Shown: one piece after another, positions 46,956-57,443 of the stretch
Layout of the letters: each line of letters begins with the position of its first letter
How positions within the stretch are numbered: the first letter of the stretch is position 1
NCBI GenBank assembly: GCA_010015805.1
Contig: ML978124.1
Coordinates: 1,922,001-1,986,000 of the forward strand
Direction of reading: 5' to 3'
Length of the DNA: 64,000 nt
Origin: Rhizodiscina lignyota
Lineage: Eukaryota; Ascomycota; Dothideomycetes; Aulographales; Rhizodiscinaceae
The notes under the pieces: model-generated
The model's input: only the letters and a program-made list of their open reading frames with translations
Database searches by the model: none
Told to the model about the DNA's origin: nothing
Translations under genes and position numbers: made by a program

Positions 46956-47789
46956 TCATCTCCTCCACATCCCACCATGCCAACCTTTTCTTCTACTCTC
47001 CGAATCTGGGTTTGGCTCCTCTGACTCCTCCTGCTCCAACCTCGCTCTTCGCTTCTTCTCTGCCTTCTTCCTCCGCTCTTCTGGGTCCGTATATTGCCTC
47101 CATGCATTTTTTGGAGTAAATCCTGTCTTCTGGTCCGGATAAACCTTTCTCTTCTGCGGTTCTTCCCTTTCTTCGTCCGCCTCCCCAAGACCTAGGTCTG
47201 TGAATTCGTCAATAAGATTTTCCAATTGTTGGTCTCCGTCTTTTCGGTATCGTGTCACTTTGGAGATGTTCTGTGCGGTGAGGTCGGTCATTGGCAGCTC
47301 TTCATCACGCTGGCGCATAATCGCGAGCGCAGTCGTCGCAAACCGTGTGTCCTTAGGACCATCAACGAGTTCGAGGATTGCAGAAGGGGCTTGGTCTTCT
47401 TTGAGTGGTTCGATACGGAGCACGCGCGTGTAGCCGCCCGGTCGTTCCTGATATCGCTCCCGCAATTCGCCAAAAAGTTTTGGAACAAGTAGATGGGGTC
47501 GCTGTAGATATAAAAATTATCAGCAACGCATCTAGATATGAATGGCTGACGGTGGAGAAGCTCATCTACTTACGTAGAAGATTTGATGCGCCCTCCGCCG
47601 CGATGCTTCTGAGTTCTTCTTTCCCAATGTCACAAGCTTCTCAGCTAAGCGTTGAGCTTCTTTCGCCTTCGGCCATGTCGTCGATATTGACTCATGCTCG
47701 AACAATGAATCAACCAGGTTACGGAGGAGTGCTTGTCGATGTGAGGATTTGCGACTGAGAGTCCGATATTTCATGTGACCACCCGCCAT
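46956..47789 (-). CDS. mrpl8: Mitochondrial large-subunit ribosomal protein bL17m
   Basis: Exons 47574-47789 and 46956-47501 give 253 residues. The N-terminal 125 residues are the bacterial L17 fold: [57 protein letters not shown], then [20 protein letters not shown] and [10 protein letters not shown] charged C-terminal extension (rich in Glu, Lys and Arg, ending [12 protein letters not shown]) is typical of fungal mitochondrial versions and binds the expanded mitoribosome. No cleavable presequence is obvious, as in other fungal L17 proteins. Divergent from mic12 with 373 bases between the starts, so the two mitochondrial genes may share promoter elements. Confidence 0.95.
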
Positions 47790-48162
47790 TGGGAATGAAG
47801 TTGGCCCTGGGACTGGCCGGCAGAAAAAATAAACAGTTCCAAAGCTCTACGAATTCCGTTCGTCTCAATTCGTGGATGTGTCCAGGCCGAACAATTGCAT
47901 GGCTGCGCATCAAACTTTTGAGATGAAGTTCAGACGAAAGGCCGAATTTCTGCCGTCCTCCGAGCTCCGACTTCAAGCAGCAGCTCGCCCCGAAAATGTC
48001 CATTCAGACCAGCTTCCGGACCTTTTATCTCTTGACGATGCCCTCAGCAGTCCGATAACCAGGACTATCCTGGTGTTAACACATTCGAATTCGTGAGGCG
48101 ACGTCGATTCTAGCTCAATTGATCAGTCCGGAAGCAGCTTCGCGAGCACGAGCGATTCCACC
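47790..48162. other. Divergent promoter of bL17m and mic12
   Basis: About 370 bases between the two start codons. No specific element is claimed. Confidence 0.5.
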
Positions 48163-48574
48163 ATGGGCTTCACCACAGGCTTCGTATGTCCCTTGAAGGC
48201 TGGAAGACTACGTGCTAGGCTAATCGTGTGGCCAGCTCGGTGGCATAACCGTCACATCTGCCATACTCTACCTTGGAACAGCATACCACCGGCAAACCCG
48301 CCTTGAACAAGCGATGCTTCTACGACAATCATCTCTCATATTTCAAAGCGTATATGAGCCACAGCCGCCTCCGCCTCCACAAACAGCAAGGGAAGCAAGG
48401 ACGAGCATAGCAGAGACTGCCAAGGACAGATGGAATGCCGAGCTGGAGGGCCTGGCGCGGAAAATGTACAATATAAACTGGGATGAGGTGAGGGATAAAT
48501 GGGAGGACAGGATATCGGTGGTTTGGAGCAAGGCATTTCAGAAAGCAAGGGAAGAAGCGGAGAAGAAGACCTGA
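48163..48574 (+). CDS. mic12: MICOS complex subunit Mic12
   Basis: Exon 1 is only 21 bases (48163-48183, MGFTTGF). Exon 2 is 48236-48574, giving 119 residues. Mic12 (Aim5) is a small inner-membrane protein of the MICOS complex that shapes cristae junctions. The single N-terminal membrane helix is LGGITVTSAILYLGTAYH. It is followed by the QTRLEQAMLLRQSS segment, a short proline run and the conserved C-terminal helix DRWNAELEGLARKMYNINWD, ending in a charged tail. The short first exon and intron position fit the family. It lies in a run of mitochondrial genes (tafazzin, bL17m). Confidence 0.85.
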
Positions 48575-49001
48575 ATTTTAGCCTTTCGAGTCTGTCTTTG
48601 AAACTCCATCAGATTCGAGTCCGTCAGCTTGCGCCAATCATGGCCTACACTATACCCACAACCTTTGTTTAGGATCCCTGCAATGTGAAATTATCAGACA
48701 CTATGTACTTTATGAACAAATAAATGCAGAACTTACTCTAGAAAATTCTTTGATTATTGTGCAGTGATCCGCCTTTGGTAGAGCATTTTGACAACCCATG
48801 CTGTTTAGTGCGATCTCATTGGCCCCGGTTTCCACTTCGCCATTTTCGCAACCCTCGAGCCTCAATCGAAATTCATCTTCTTTGCGCAAACTCCCGAAAC
48901 CACGACTTACACGAACCCTCGAGTTTTCATCTCGACCGCTGCCCCTTTTAGAAGGTTGCAAGCTGCTGCAAGAGCTAGCGAGCCTTAGGGACGACACCAA
49001 G
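48575..49001. other. Intergenic region, mic12 3' end / naa10 promoter
   Basis: About 430 bases between two plus-strand genes. No further feature recognised. Confidence 0.5.
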
Positions 49002-50088
49002 ATGGATATTCGATTATTACGGTCGTCGGACATACCGCACGTGCAGCAGGCGAATATCACAAACTTACCGGAAAACTACTTCTGCAAATACTATCTATAT
49101 CACGCCCTGTCCTGGCCCCAGCTATCTTATGTTGCAGTTGATGTGAGTCAGTATTTTGCTCTTCCCTGTTGCACTCTCTCTCACGTTGGGTCTCTTCAAG
49201 TGCACTGGAGGAAGAGTTTCGAATTGAATTGGAAACAAGAGCAAGGCAGTCATCCGAGATGTTGCATTTCTCTTCGAGCTGAGCTATGTGCGGTTGTAAG
49301 ATCGAATGACAATGGCATGGAAAGCTATCCAACCGACGATCTCCACCATTATAGACCGAATAGTCATCTTTATGGTTGAATTTACTGCAGCTTTCATCAC
49401 GATTTAGGTTCAAGCTAACACACACGCTCCCAGGTATCCCGCCCACCAAAGAGTCCGTATGACCCGCCTAAGATTGTAGGCTACGTACTGGCAAAGATGG
49501 AAGAAGAGCCTACGGATGGAGTACAGCACGGTCACATCACCAGCCTCAGTGTCATGCGAACACATCGGAGACTCGGCCTAGCAGAAAAGCTGATGAAGCA
49601 AAGTCGTATGTCTCTAATAATCTACTCTGCCCTATATTGTACTAATACCCTGTTCAGAACGTGCTATGGCGGAGACCTATGGGGCACACTATGTCTCCCT
49701 TCATGTTCGTGTGTCTAACCATGCTGCCTTGCATCTCTATCGCGACACTCTAGGCTTTACAAACGACAAGGTCGAAGCCAAGTACTACGCAGATGGAGAG
49801 GATGCTTACAGTATGAAAATGGACCTATCGAAATATAGGCTCCAGTTAGAAGATAGTGAGGAAGATGATGATGCTATGGACGTTGATGAGGTGAGCATAG
49901 AAACTATCACCGGTTACATAATGATCAATGTTCTGACAATTGCACAGGGTGACGAGGTCGGCAGTGCTGGAAAGAAAGGAGACGGCGAGCCGAAGAAGGA
50001 CGGCAAGAAGAAGCGCAAGGTCAAGGTTGGAAGAGGCTTAGGTGTTGGCGACTTGGTCGAACGAAATGAAAGCAAACCAGCATCTTAA
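49002..50088 (+). CDS. naa10: Naa10/Ard1, catalytic subunit of N-terminal acetyltransferase A
   Basis: Four exons: 49002-49142, 49434-49605, 49658-49890 and 49948-50088, giving 228 residues. NatA acetylates Ser, Ala, Thr, Gly and similar N-termini as they leave the ribosome, with Naa15 as auxiliary subunit. The GNAT fold is clear: [39 protein letters not shown], the acetyl-CoA loop [13 protein letters not shown], then [20 protein letters not shown] and [12 protein letters not shown]. The acidic C-terminal tail ([14 protein letters not shown]) is followed by a lysine-rich stretch. The first intron is 291 bases, far above the local norm. The third (49891-49947) is 57 bases without a stop, so its retention would add 19 residues to the tail without a frameshift. 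Confidence 0.95.
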
Positions 50089-50473
50089 TGTCTCACTAAA
50101 GGCACGAAATCATCATTATGGGATTCATTATGCTCTAGACACCGAGGTGGTATGAAAATAGTGCATTGCGATGGGACGGTTGGATTTGGCCTGAGGATAT
50201 GCGATAAGCCACATTTCGCAGCCTTTTCTAATTGATTCTGTAATACTTTGCTCTGGGGCGAAACTACGCTTTCAATACCTTTTCGGCTATCTATTCGTGC
50301 CTTTAATGTTGGATTCCGATGTCCGGAGACCAGACCATTCCAAGCCGAGGCAGGCCGAGCTTTGAGCCTGCCAACCTCCGATGTTCACTCCGCAAGCGTC
50401 ACCATCACGAGCTCCATCCGCACGACCTGCACTTTTTCTTCTTTGCACTCAATCGCGACAGACATAGGCCACA
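50089..50473. other. Intergenic region, naa10 3' end / ETF-beta promoter
   Basis: About 385 bases. Nothing further recognised. Confidence 0.5.
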
Positions 50474-51353
50474 ATGTCTTCCAAACTACGAATATTAGTC
50501 CCCATCAAGCGGGTGATTGACTATGCCGTAAGTCTGCAGCTCCAGGGCCCCTCAGGAAAGCCTTATCGGCTATATGGGGCTTTCACGATGCTCTCGAATT
50601 CTTTTTAGGACACAATGCTAATGATATTCCTAGATCAAACCGCGTGTCAACAAGACCAACACGGCCGTCGAGACGGCGGGCGTAAAGCACAGCATGAACC
50701 CCTTCGACGAGCTGTCCATCGAAGAAGCTGTGCGCCTGCGTGAGCGCAAGAAGGTCCCCGTCGACGACATCCTCGCCTTCTCCGCCGGTCCTGCCAAAGC
50801 CGCTGACGTCCTGCGCACCGCAATGGCCATGGGCGCCGACCGCGCTATACATGTTCAGACGGACGAGAAGGCGGGCGACATGGAGCCGCTTGGCGTAGCG
50901 AAGTTGCTGCGCAAGGTTGTGGATGCGGAGAAGAGCAATCTGGTGATACTGGGGAAGCAGAGTATCGATGATGACGCCGGGCAGACGGGCCAGATGCTTG
51001 CTGGTTTGCTGGGGTGGCCTCAAGCTACACAGGCGTCGAAGGTGGAGATTGAAGGGGATACCGCTACTGTCACAAGAGAAGTAGATGGTGGTGTGGAGAC
51101 ATTGAAGGCGAAACTGCCCATGGTGGTCACAACAGATTTGCGGTTGAATGAGCCGCGGTATGCAAGTCTGCCGAATATCATGAAGGCAAAGAAGAAGCCA
51201 TTGGAGAAGAAGAGTCTGGAGGACTATGGTGTGGATGTTGGGCGGAGATTAACCACAGTGAAGGTAGAGGAGCCGCCGCCGAGGAAGGGCGGACAGAAAG
51301 TGGAAGATGTAGATGGTATGATAAGTAAGCTTAAGGAGTTGGGCGCGATATGA
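50474..51353 (+). CDS. etfB: Electron transfer flavoprotein beta subunit
   Basis: Exons 50474-50527 and 50634-51353 give 257 residues, the usual family length. ETF-beta, with ETF-alpha, accepts electrons from acyl-CoA dehydrogenases in the mitochondrial matrix and passes them to ETF-ubiquinone oxidoreductase. The start [18 protein letters not shown] and the following [37 protein letters not shown] match. The signature region is [19 protein letters not shown], then [19 protein letters not shown] and the AMP-binding [13 protein letters not shown]. The C-terminal arm ([17 protein letters not shown] onward) wraps around the alpha subunit. It has no clear cleavable presequence, as is common for this subunit. 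Confidence 0.97.
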
Positions 51354-52199
51354 GAGAATCTTCTACAAGGAAATGGATTGAGTTACAGCCTTGGCTTGGA
51401 CATCCCAGGCTGGCAGTAACTAGAGGAACATATGTGCATATTGTTTTGTATCTTGTATGCCGAGTCTACATAAAACGTCTTGCCAGCGGTGGTTCCTTAT
51501 TCATCCTAACGCTCAAGCTGGGCGATTGTCTCGGAGTACAAACATCAAAAGTTCAAACCAACCTTTCGAATTGAACGGAGGTCCGTACATGCGTCTCCGG
51601 GCAGGATATCAACATGTTCAATGTTAACGCTAGGACGGAAGAAAACGCGTAGGGTACCTAGTACAATTCCCATAAGGCCGATACTTTGCTCCACCAGACA
51701 GTCTGAGAATCGATCACACAAATATTATTTTATTCACATCTCTCCGTCGAGCAAGATTGGATACAATCTTCGTGGATTAATCTTCCTTAGATTGTTTTCA
51801 GCGTAGCGGCAATTATTACGGCAGTATTTATTGGCTTCTTGCAGCTGAGGGTGGCTAGAAAGAATGCCTGAGCTTTGTCGGCCATGGAGCTACGAGGCTT
51901 TACTTCGTCGGCAGCTTCGGCTCTGGTTCTGCGGCTGGAAACGACATAGGTCTTAGGAAGTCTTCGTGGAGATGGGGGACATTCAGAGGGTAGAACTAGC
52001 TCCGTTGGCTACCGGCGATCACCAGCTCTCGCAGACCGAAGCGGCCGTCGAGATGGAATAGAAATTTGCACTTCAATAATATCCAACTATCGATATGGAG
52101 AGTGTTTGTTGAAAGATGCCGGTGTGGCTTAACGCTAGGTTATGATAGGGGTGGTGCGGATACCGTACGAGACAGCAACCCCTGAATGTCAGGAGTGTG
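51354..52199. other. Intergenic region
   Basis: About 850 bases after ETF-beta. Only short family-less frames. Confidence 0.45.
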
Positions 52200-52616
52200 A
52201 TGGACCACACTCTTTCCTTTTTCTATAATCATTCGTGCTCCGGACAACTCACGAAACAAAATCGAAGGACACTCATCGCGCTGAATCAACGAGCGGATTC
52301 GCTTCCTAAAGACCTTCACATCGAAGTGATCATGGCCGGAGACCTCGCGCAACCTCCCACGGCATCGCAATTGAATGCTCTAGCCGAGGCCTCAAAAGTA
52401 CGTATTAATCTCTATACTCCTTCTGTTGGCTATATACTAAGCTGGTGCCAGCCCGAATCAATCATGTCACGCCCGCGCCCTATGACGCGCCGCTTCTACC
52501 TCGACCGATCTGACCTTGAGAACTTATGCGGCGCTAAAGGTCTAGATCGACTACGCTCGAAAATACCCCAGACAATCATTGAGATGCAGAGAACAGCGGG
52601 AGCAGTAGGACAGTAG
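52200..52616 (+). CDS. Hypothetical small protein, 120 residues
   Basis: Two exons, 52200-52397 and 52452-52616, joined in phase by a 54-base intron with a GTACGT donor and a CCAG acceptor. The protein starts MDHTLSFFYNHSCSGQLTK. The N-terminal strand followed by a helix (NRRTLIALNQRADSL) and a second strand (HIEVIMAGD) is reminiscent of a thioredoxin-like fold, such as the small fungal Fmp46-type (DUF1687) proteins, but the similarity is weak and the catalytic Cys is not in its expected place. The C-terminal half is basic (MSRPRPMTRRFYLDRSDLE). Reading through the intron is also open, so splicing is inferred mainly from donor strength. Confidence 0.4.
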   Translation: MDHTLSFFYNHSCSGQLTKQNRRTLIALNQRADSLPKDLHIEVIMAGDLAQPPTASQLNALAEASKVRINLYTPSVGYILSWCQPESIMSRPRPMTRRFYLDRSDLENLCGAKGLDRLRSKIPQTIIEMQRTAGAVGQ

Positions 52617-53493
52617 GAATTGGAAGAAGAGGCTTTCTTCAAATTAATAATAATACGGAACAATGTACTGCTAGGTTTAACGAGCTCAATGCGTAGAATT
52701 AAACCCCTCAAAATCGCGTCACAAATGGTAAAGGATGTCATGAAGCTGGAGGTTGGCCAAAGACCTTGAGCTTCATTATCATCGGAGGTTTGTTGCGATG
52801 CTACTTTAATTCGACAGACGAATAAGTCTGCACCGTGCGGAATAACGTAAGAGTGGTGATATCGCCCCAGCTCGGTGGGAGAGCTATACTCACACTTAAG
52901 GTAAGTGTAAGTAGGCTGCAATAGAAGTGACAGCGGGGTTGAAGAGGATTCCGCTCATCGCAAACGCGACATTCGACGTTGTCCTAATACCACCCTAAGT
53001 CTTGGCATGGTTTTGCCGAAGACGCCGACATCCAAAATCCAAATACACTTAATTTCCCAATTTACGACGTGCACTTATCTCCACGGACCACGGCTGAGCC
53101 GTCAGCCTTAAGCTCTCCGCTATATCCAGCAATAGCAAAGTACAGATGTTGCGGCTCTCTACTAATCATTGTTAATCGTCAAGAAAAATCCTACCTCGGC
53201 CCGCGAGAAGCTTTCCTGAGCGCCCTGGGGTCGAAGCTCGGAGCAGAGCTTCAAACGTCTTACCCGCAGACCGCAACACCGCAGGAGCTTGCGGCCGTAG
53301 ACAATAACTACATAGCGGAGGGACGGTAAGGTGCTGACTTCCTTCATTTATCACTTTCGTCCTCATCTTTCTCTGAAGCCAGCCTTTGTTGGCTGAATAA
53401 GTTCTGCGTCGATTTTGACCCGCACTCACCAGACGAATACGCACGCTTCTACAGCTTAAATATCACCACCTGTCTAGCTGAAACTCCTGCGCG
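52617..53493. other. Intergenic region, reductase promoter
   Basis: About 880 bases. A plus-strand frame ending at 53329 has some coding look (LGPREAFLSALGSKLG) but no supported start. Otherwise nothing. Confidence 0.4.
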
Positions 53494-54553
53494 ATGCCCA
53501 TCCCAAAATCGGAAGTTGTCAGCGATGTCTGGCGAGATGGCATCTTCGCCAACAAAGTCCTCTTCTGCACTGGCGGTGCGGGTTCAATCTGCAGCGCTCA
53601 GGTACGCGCCATGGTCTACCTAGGAGCCAACGCGTGCATCCTGGGCCGCAACGTCGAGAAGACAGAGTCGATGGCAAGGGATATTGCAACAGCGAGGAAA
53701 GGCGCAAAAGTCCTGGGTCTGGGAGCCGTGGATGTGCGAGACGCCAAGGCCATGGAGCAGGCGGCGGAGAGGTGTGTGCAGGAGCTGGGCAGCATAGACT
53801 TTGTGATGTGAGACGCACCATACTTCGAGCACGAGAGAATAATTATGGCTAACGAGTTCACAGTGCCGGAGCAGCTGGAAACTTCCTCGCGCCCATGGAC
53901 CAGCTCTCCGCAAACGCCTTCAAGACCGTCATCGACATCGATGTCATCGGCTCATACAACACCGTTAAAGCCACCATGCCTTACCTCAAGCGCTCCGCCC
54001 ACCAGCACCAGACCAACGGCGGTCCGACACCAACCACTGGTACAGGCGGCCGTATCATCTTCGTCTCAGCAACGATACACTACACCGGCGCTCCTCTACA
54101 AACACACGTGAGCGCTGCGAAGGCTGGCGTTGACGCGCTTGCACACGCAGTGTGCATTGAGCAAGGTCCTTGGGGCGTGACGAGCAATGTCATTGCTCCT
54201 GGACCGATCGGCGGAACGGAAGGTATGGAGAGACTAGCGAAGCACAGTGATGTTGCCAACAGCCAGAAGAGGATACCGGCGGGACGATGGGGTACGGTAA
54301 AAGAGATTGCAGACGCGACGGTGTACTTGTTCAGTGACGCTGGCAATTACGTTAATGGCGAGATTCTCGTTGGTAAGTGGCATCTCATTCATGAAGACCA
54401 TGAACAGATCGTACTAATAGTGATGCAGTTGATGGAGGAGCGTGGCATCGATCCGGAACCAACAATCCTGGCAGTGATTGGGAGTATCCAGACTTCCTGC
54501 TCTCCGGGAGGGGTGTTACGGGAGTGAAAGGGGGCAAGAAATCGAAGTTGTAG
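53494..54553 (+). CDS. sps19: Peroxisomal 2,4-dienoyl-CoA reductase (Sps19-type SDR)
   Basis: Three exons: 53494-53807, 53864-54372 and 54429-54553, giving 315 residues. The enzyme is a short-chain dehydrogenase that uses NADPH to reduce 2,4-dienoyl-CoA formed during beta-oxidation of unsaturated fatty acids. It has the nucleotide-binding FCTGGAGSICSAQVRAM, GRNVEKTESMA, then AGAAGNFLAPMDQLSANAF and the Lys-containing SAAKAGVDALAHAVCIEQGP. The GPIGGTEGMERL loop is typical of this subfamily, which lacks the usual YxxxK Tyr. The protein ends in SKL, a perfect PTS1 peroxisome signal, encoded only after removal of the 56-base second intron. If that intron is retained the frame shifts and ends at 54527 without SKL. 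Confidence 0.95.
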
Positions 54554-57443
54554 GCCAAACAGTTCCCGTCTGTGGATTATTTACATTCCAGATGTTACGG
54601 AAGATTTCCGATACATCCGAGGAGGCTGTTTTGTCCGGTACTGTTCAGGAGAGGTTCATCGTCCTCAGAAGACCTAGGGAGCGGTTCAATGCGTTAGTGG
54701 ACCATCCGCGTTTTGACGCGTCCTCGAGTCAGCGGAGAAGCTCTTCAAATCTTCATGATAGCGTTTCGAGCTCCCTCGACCTTCCTAAATTGCGATCGTC
54801 TAGTCTCCACGATATATATAATCGGATCTGAAACTGTAATCGCATGACATCACTTCTTCAGTTAAGATCGCGATCTTCCGTGAGATGTGGTCTGATGCGC
54901 ACAGAGCCGCTGTCGTCCCCAACGACGTGCGTCTATCGGACTATCCCAATCAAAATAGATTGGTTGGGCAGTAAACAACCCGTGTCTGAGCTGTCGCAAC
55001 ACACTGTTTGCTGTTGTCGCACTTCTAAGAGCATCCAATGATCACGCGCGTCTCGTATACTGCTACATTCCGGCGCCCCGTGATGATATCATATACGAAA
55101 AATAAGAAAGGGGACGTCAGTGCGTAGCGAAAATGTACGCTTCTGGAAGGCCAAGAGTGGACGTTTCATGTTTTGGCAGCCAGCAAACCTGGCGCTTGTT
55201 TTGAACCAAAGGGCAGATCCAAATCTGGGAGGCGAGTGCGACCAGGGAGCCACCCGCTGACAACCGGTAGTGGCACACGGCGCCACGCCCGGCGCGAGTA
55301 AGTGCTTGACTCGGCTTGTCTGCAGATCGCAGGGGAGAAGGATTCTGGCAAATTTTAAAGTGCTTGGTGACGATTGTGGAGAAATCTTGAAAGCGAAACA
55401 GCGGACGCAAGTCCGTTTTGCTCAACGGATTTGCTTCTGAAGCGGTGGCCTGTCGGCAGCTTGATGGTGTCCATGATTTGTATAGAAAGTCTGGGCACGG
55501 CGGTTTGGAAAGCTGCGTCTGCGGGAAGGGGACCCGCAAACTCGGGCCTTGGTGGGTTTTGATGCAAAATTGGGATGGGCGCTTGGTATGACTTGGTATG
55601 ACATTGGTGGAAGAGCAGAGGCTCCATTGCCCCGGATCCGAAGCGCTTCGATGACCAAAAGACTTTCTTTCTCCATGTGTGGTTCTGAGAATCGCGTTTA
55701 GGTATCTTTCCGGACAATTCACGTTGCGATGTGTCTGGATCTTCGTGAGATTGCGCAAGCCTTTCATGTGAGTGGTTGGATATTCGAGGGTTGGCAGGAA
55801 AATGGACCCTTTGATGCACCTCAGCCGGCGGGAGACAAGCATCTGAAAGCTGAAGACAAGCTGCACCAAAGTCTTCATGCTGCTTTTCGCTCGCCGGTTT
55901 TCTCCATCAGGTTTGTTGTACCGCATCTTGCCTCCGCTAACCAAGAATTGCGTGCGTTCGGCAAGCAGGTGCCGTGAAGAGTGGCGGCAATGGCAGAAGA
56001 TGTGGATCTCCGCTGACAACATAGGCAGCTGGACAGTGGAAACAAGTACTTCCAGCTGTGTGCCAGGGTCGTGAATATAGATCTACGTGCAGCGAGCTTG
56101 CCTCTTGTCGGTCTTGTCATGCTTGAAGCTTCGCCACCTCCGCACGTCGTGTTCAACAGCAGCATGCAAGACTAAGACGTGCTTGGCTGTGGTACCGTCA
56201 AGTCGAGTAAGTGTGAGATGGGGCAATAAATTACATCAGCATGAGCTCGAATGATGAGCGAGCGTGTGTGGGATGTCTGTGGACTTGCAGCCGGGATGGA
56301 TACAATTGCGGTGCCATTTTCTCCATGTGTGCGGCATCAGTGGGAATGGTGACTTCGCGAGGTGGCCTCTTTATCCGCCGTCTTCATGGATCCCTGGTAG
56401 AGGTGGTGGTTCCCCACGACAAAGGTGTGGCAGGCCAATGATAAGAGAGCGACGCTTGGAATGACGAATGCGGGAGCGAGCTCGTTTCAAGCAGTGTCCG
56501 CCAAGCACGGCATTCTGGAGGATTCGAGATGGAATTGCGAGCGGCGTGGCATCGGCGAGGGCAGTGGAGAGAGTGGGCCACGAGCCGCGCGCGACGAGTG
56601 AGAGGAGTCGGATGCGAAAGAGAGGCTCTCGCTGCAAACCTGCACAGTCGCTGGCGCACAGGCGATCACGTCTGGATAATGCCTGCAACATGTGCACCGA
56701 TGGGGCATGGCGGGTATTGAATATCGACGTCGGTGCTCGTTTGGGCGATCGACGCTGAGACGCACGTTGCCCACCTGCAGCACTTTTGCTCGCTGCGCTT
56801 CCCGCGTCCACCACCAAAAACGCTCCACTCTCTCCCCATCGTGCTGCCTCTCACCTCACTCCCCACCCACACGCCTACCTCTCCCAATTCGTGCCCTTTC
56901 CTCTCGTTTCTCTGCTCGCTTTCCTCTGCCCTGCCAGCGAGGGAAAAGACTCGGCTGCGGTCCGGTCGACACGCTCGCAACACCCTACCATGCGAAATCC
57001 CTTTTAACGCCCTCTGTTGACCACAGAGCTTCTCCGCACCGCGACCACGCCCCGACCTCTTCATTTCTACGTGCGTCGAGCTTGCATCCAGCCGAGCCGG
57101 GCCTCTACTTTCTGTTGCACAAACTTTTCAACCCCGCAGCTGCCATTGTCCTGCAATTGACTGCTGCTAACAATCGCTGCTCGATCCTTGCCGGCCTCCA
57201 TTCGTTCACCACCGAGAGCCTCCACGAGCTTCACAGCACCACGCTCGACTTCGCAAACTTCCTTTCACGTAATTTACAAACAATCTCGACCCTCTGCCGC
57301 GGAGGCAGCATCCATCGCTTGACAAACGCCCCTCGTTACCAACACTCCGCGGCTCCACCCTCACTCAACAAACTTCTTCGACCCTGAAAATAAAAGCTCA
57401 CGAACGAATGTCACCTACTACAACGACCTTTCCATAACCGACA
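54554..57443. other. Long upstream region of the WSC gene, no clear gene
   Basis: About 2.9 kb. The right part (about 56740-57440) is strongly pyrimidine-rich on the plus strand, as in long leaders of highly expressed fungal genes. It probably contains the WSC promoter and 5' UTR. A 301-codon minus-strand frame (55117-56022) has an ATG but an amino-acid make-up that looks random, and neighbouring frames are also open. A plus-strand frame 54592-54831 (79 codons, Ser-rich) lies just after the reductase and may be its 3' UTR. None is called as a gene. Confidence 0.4.
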
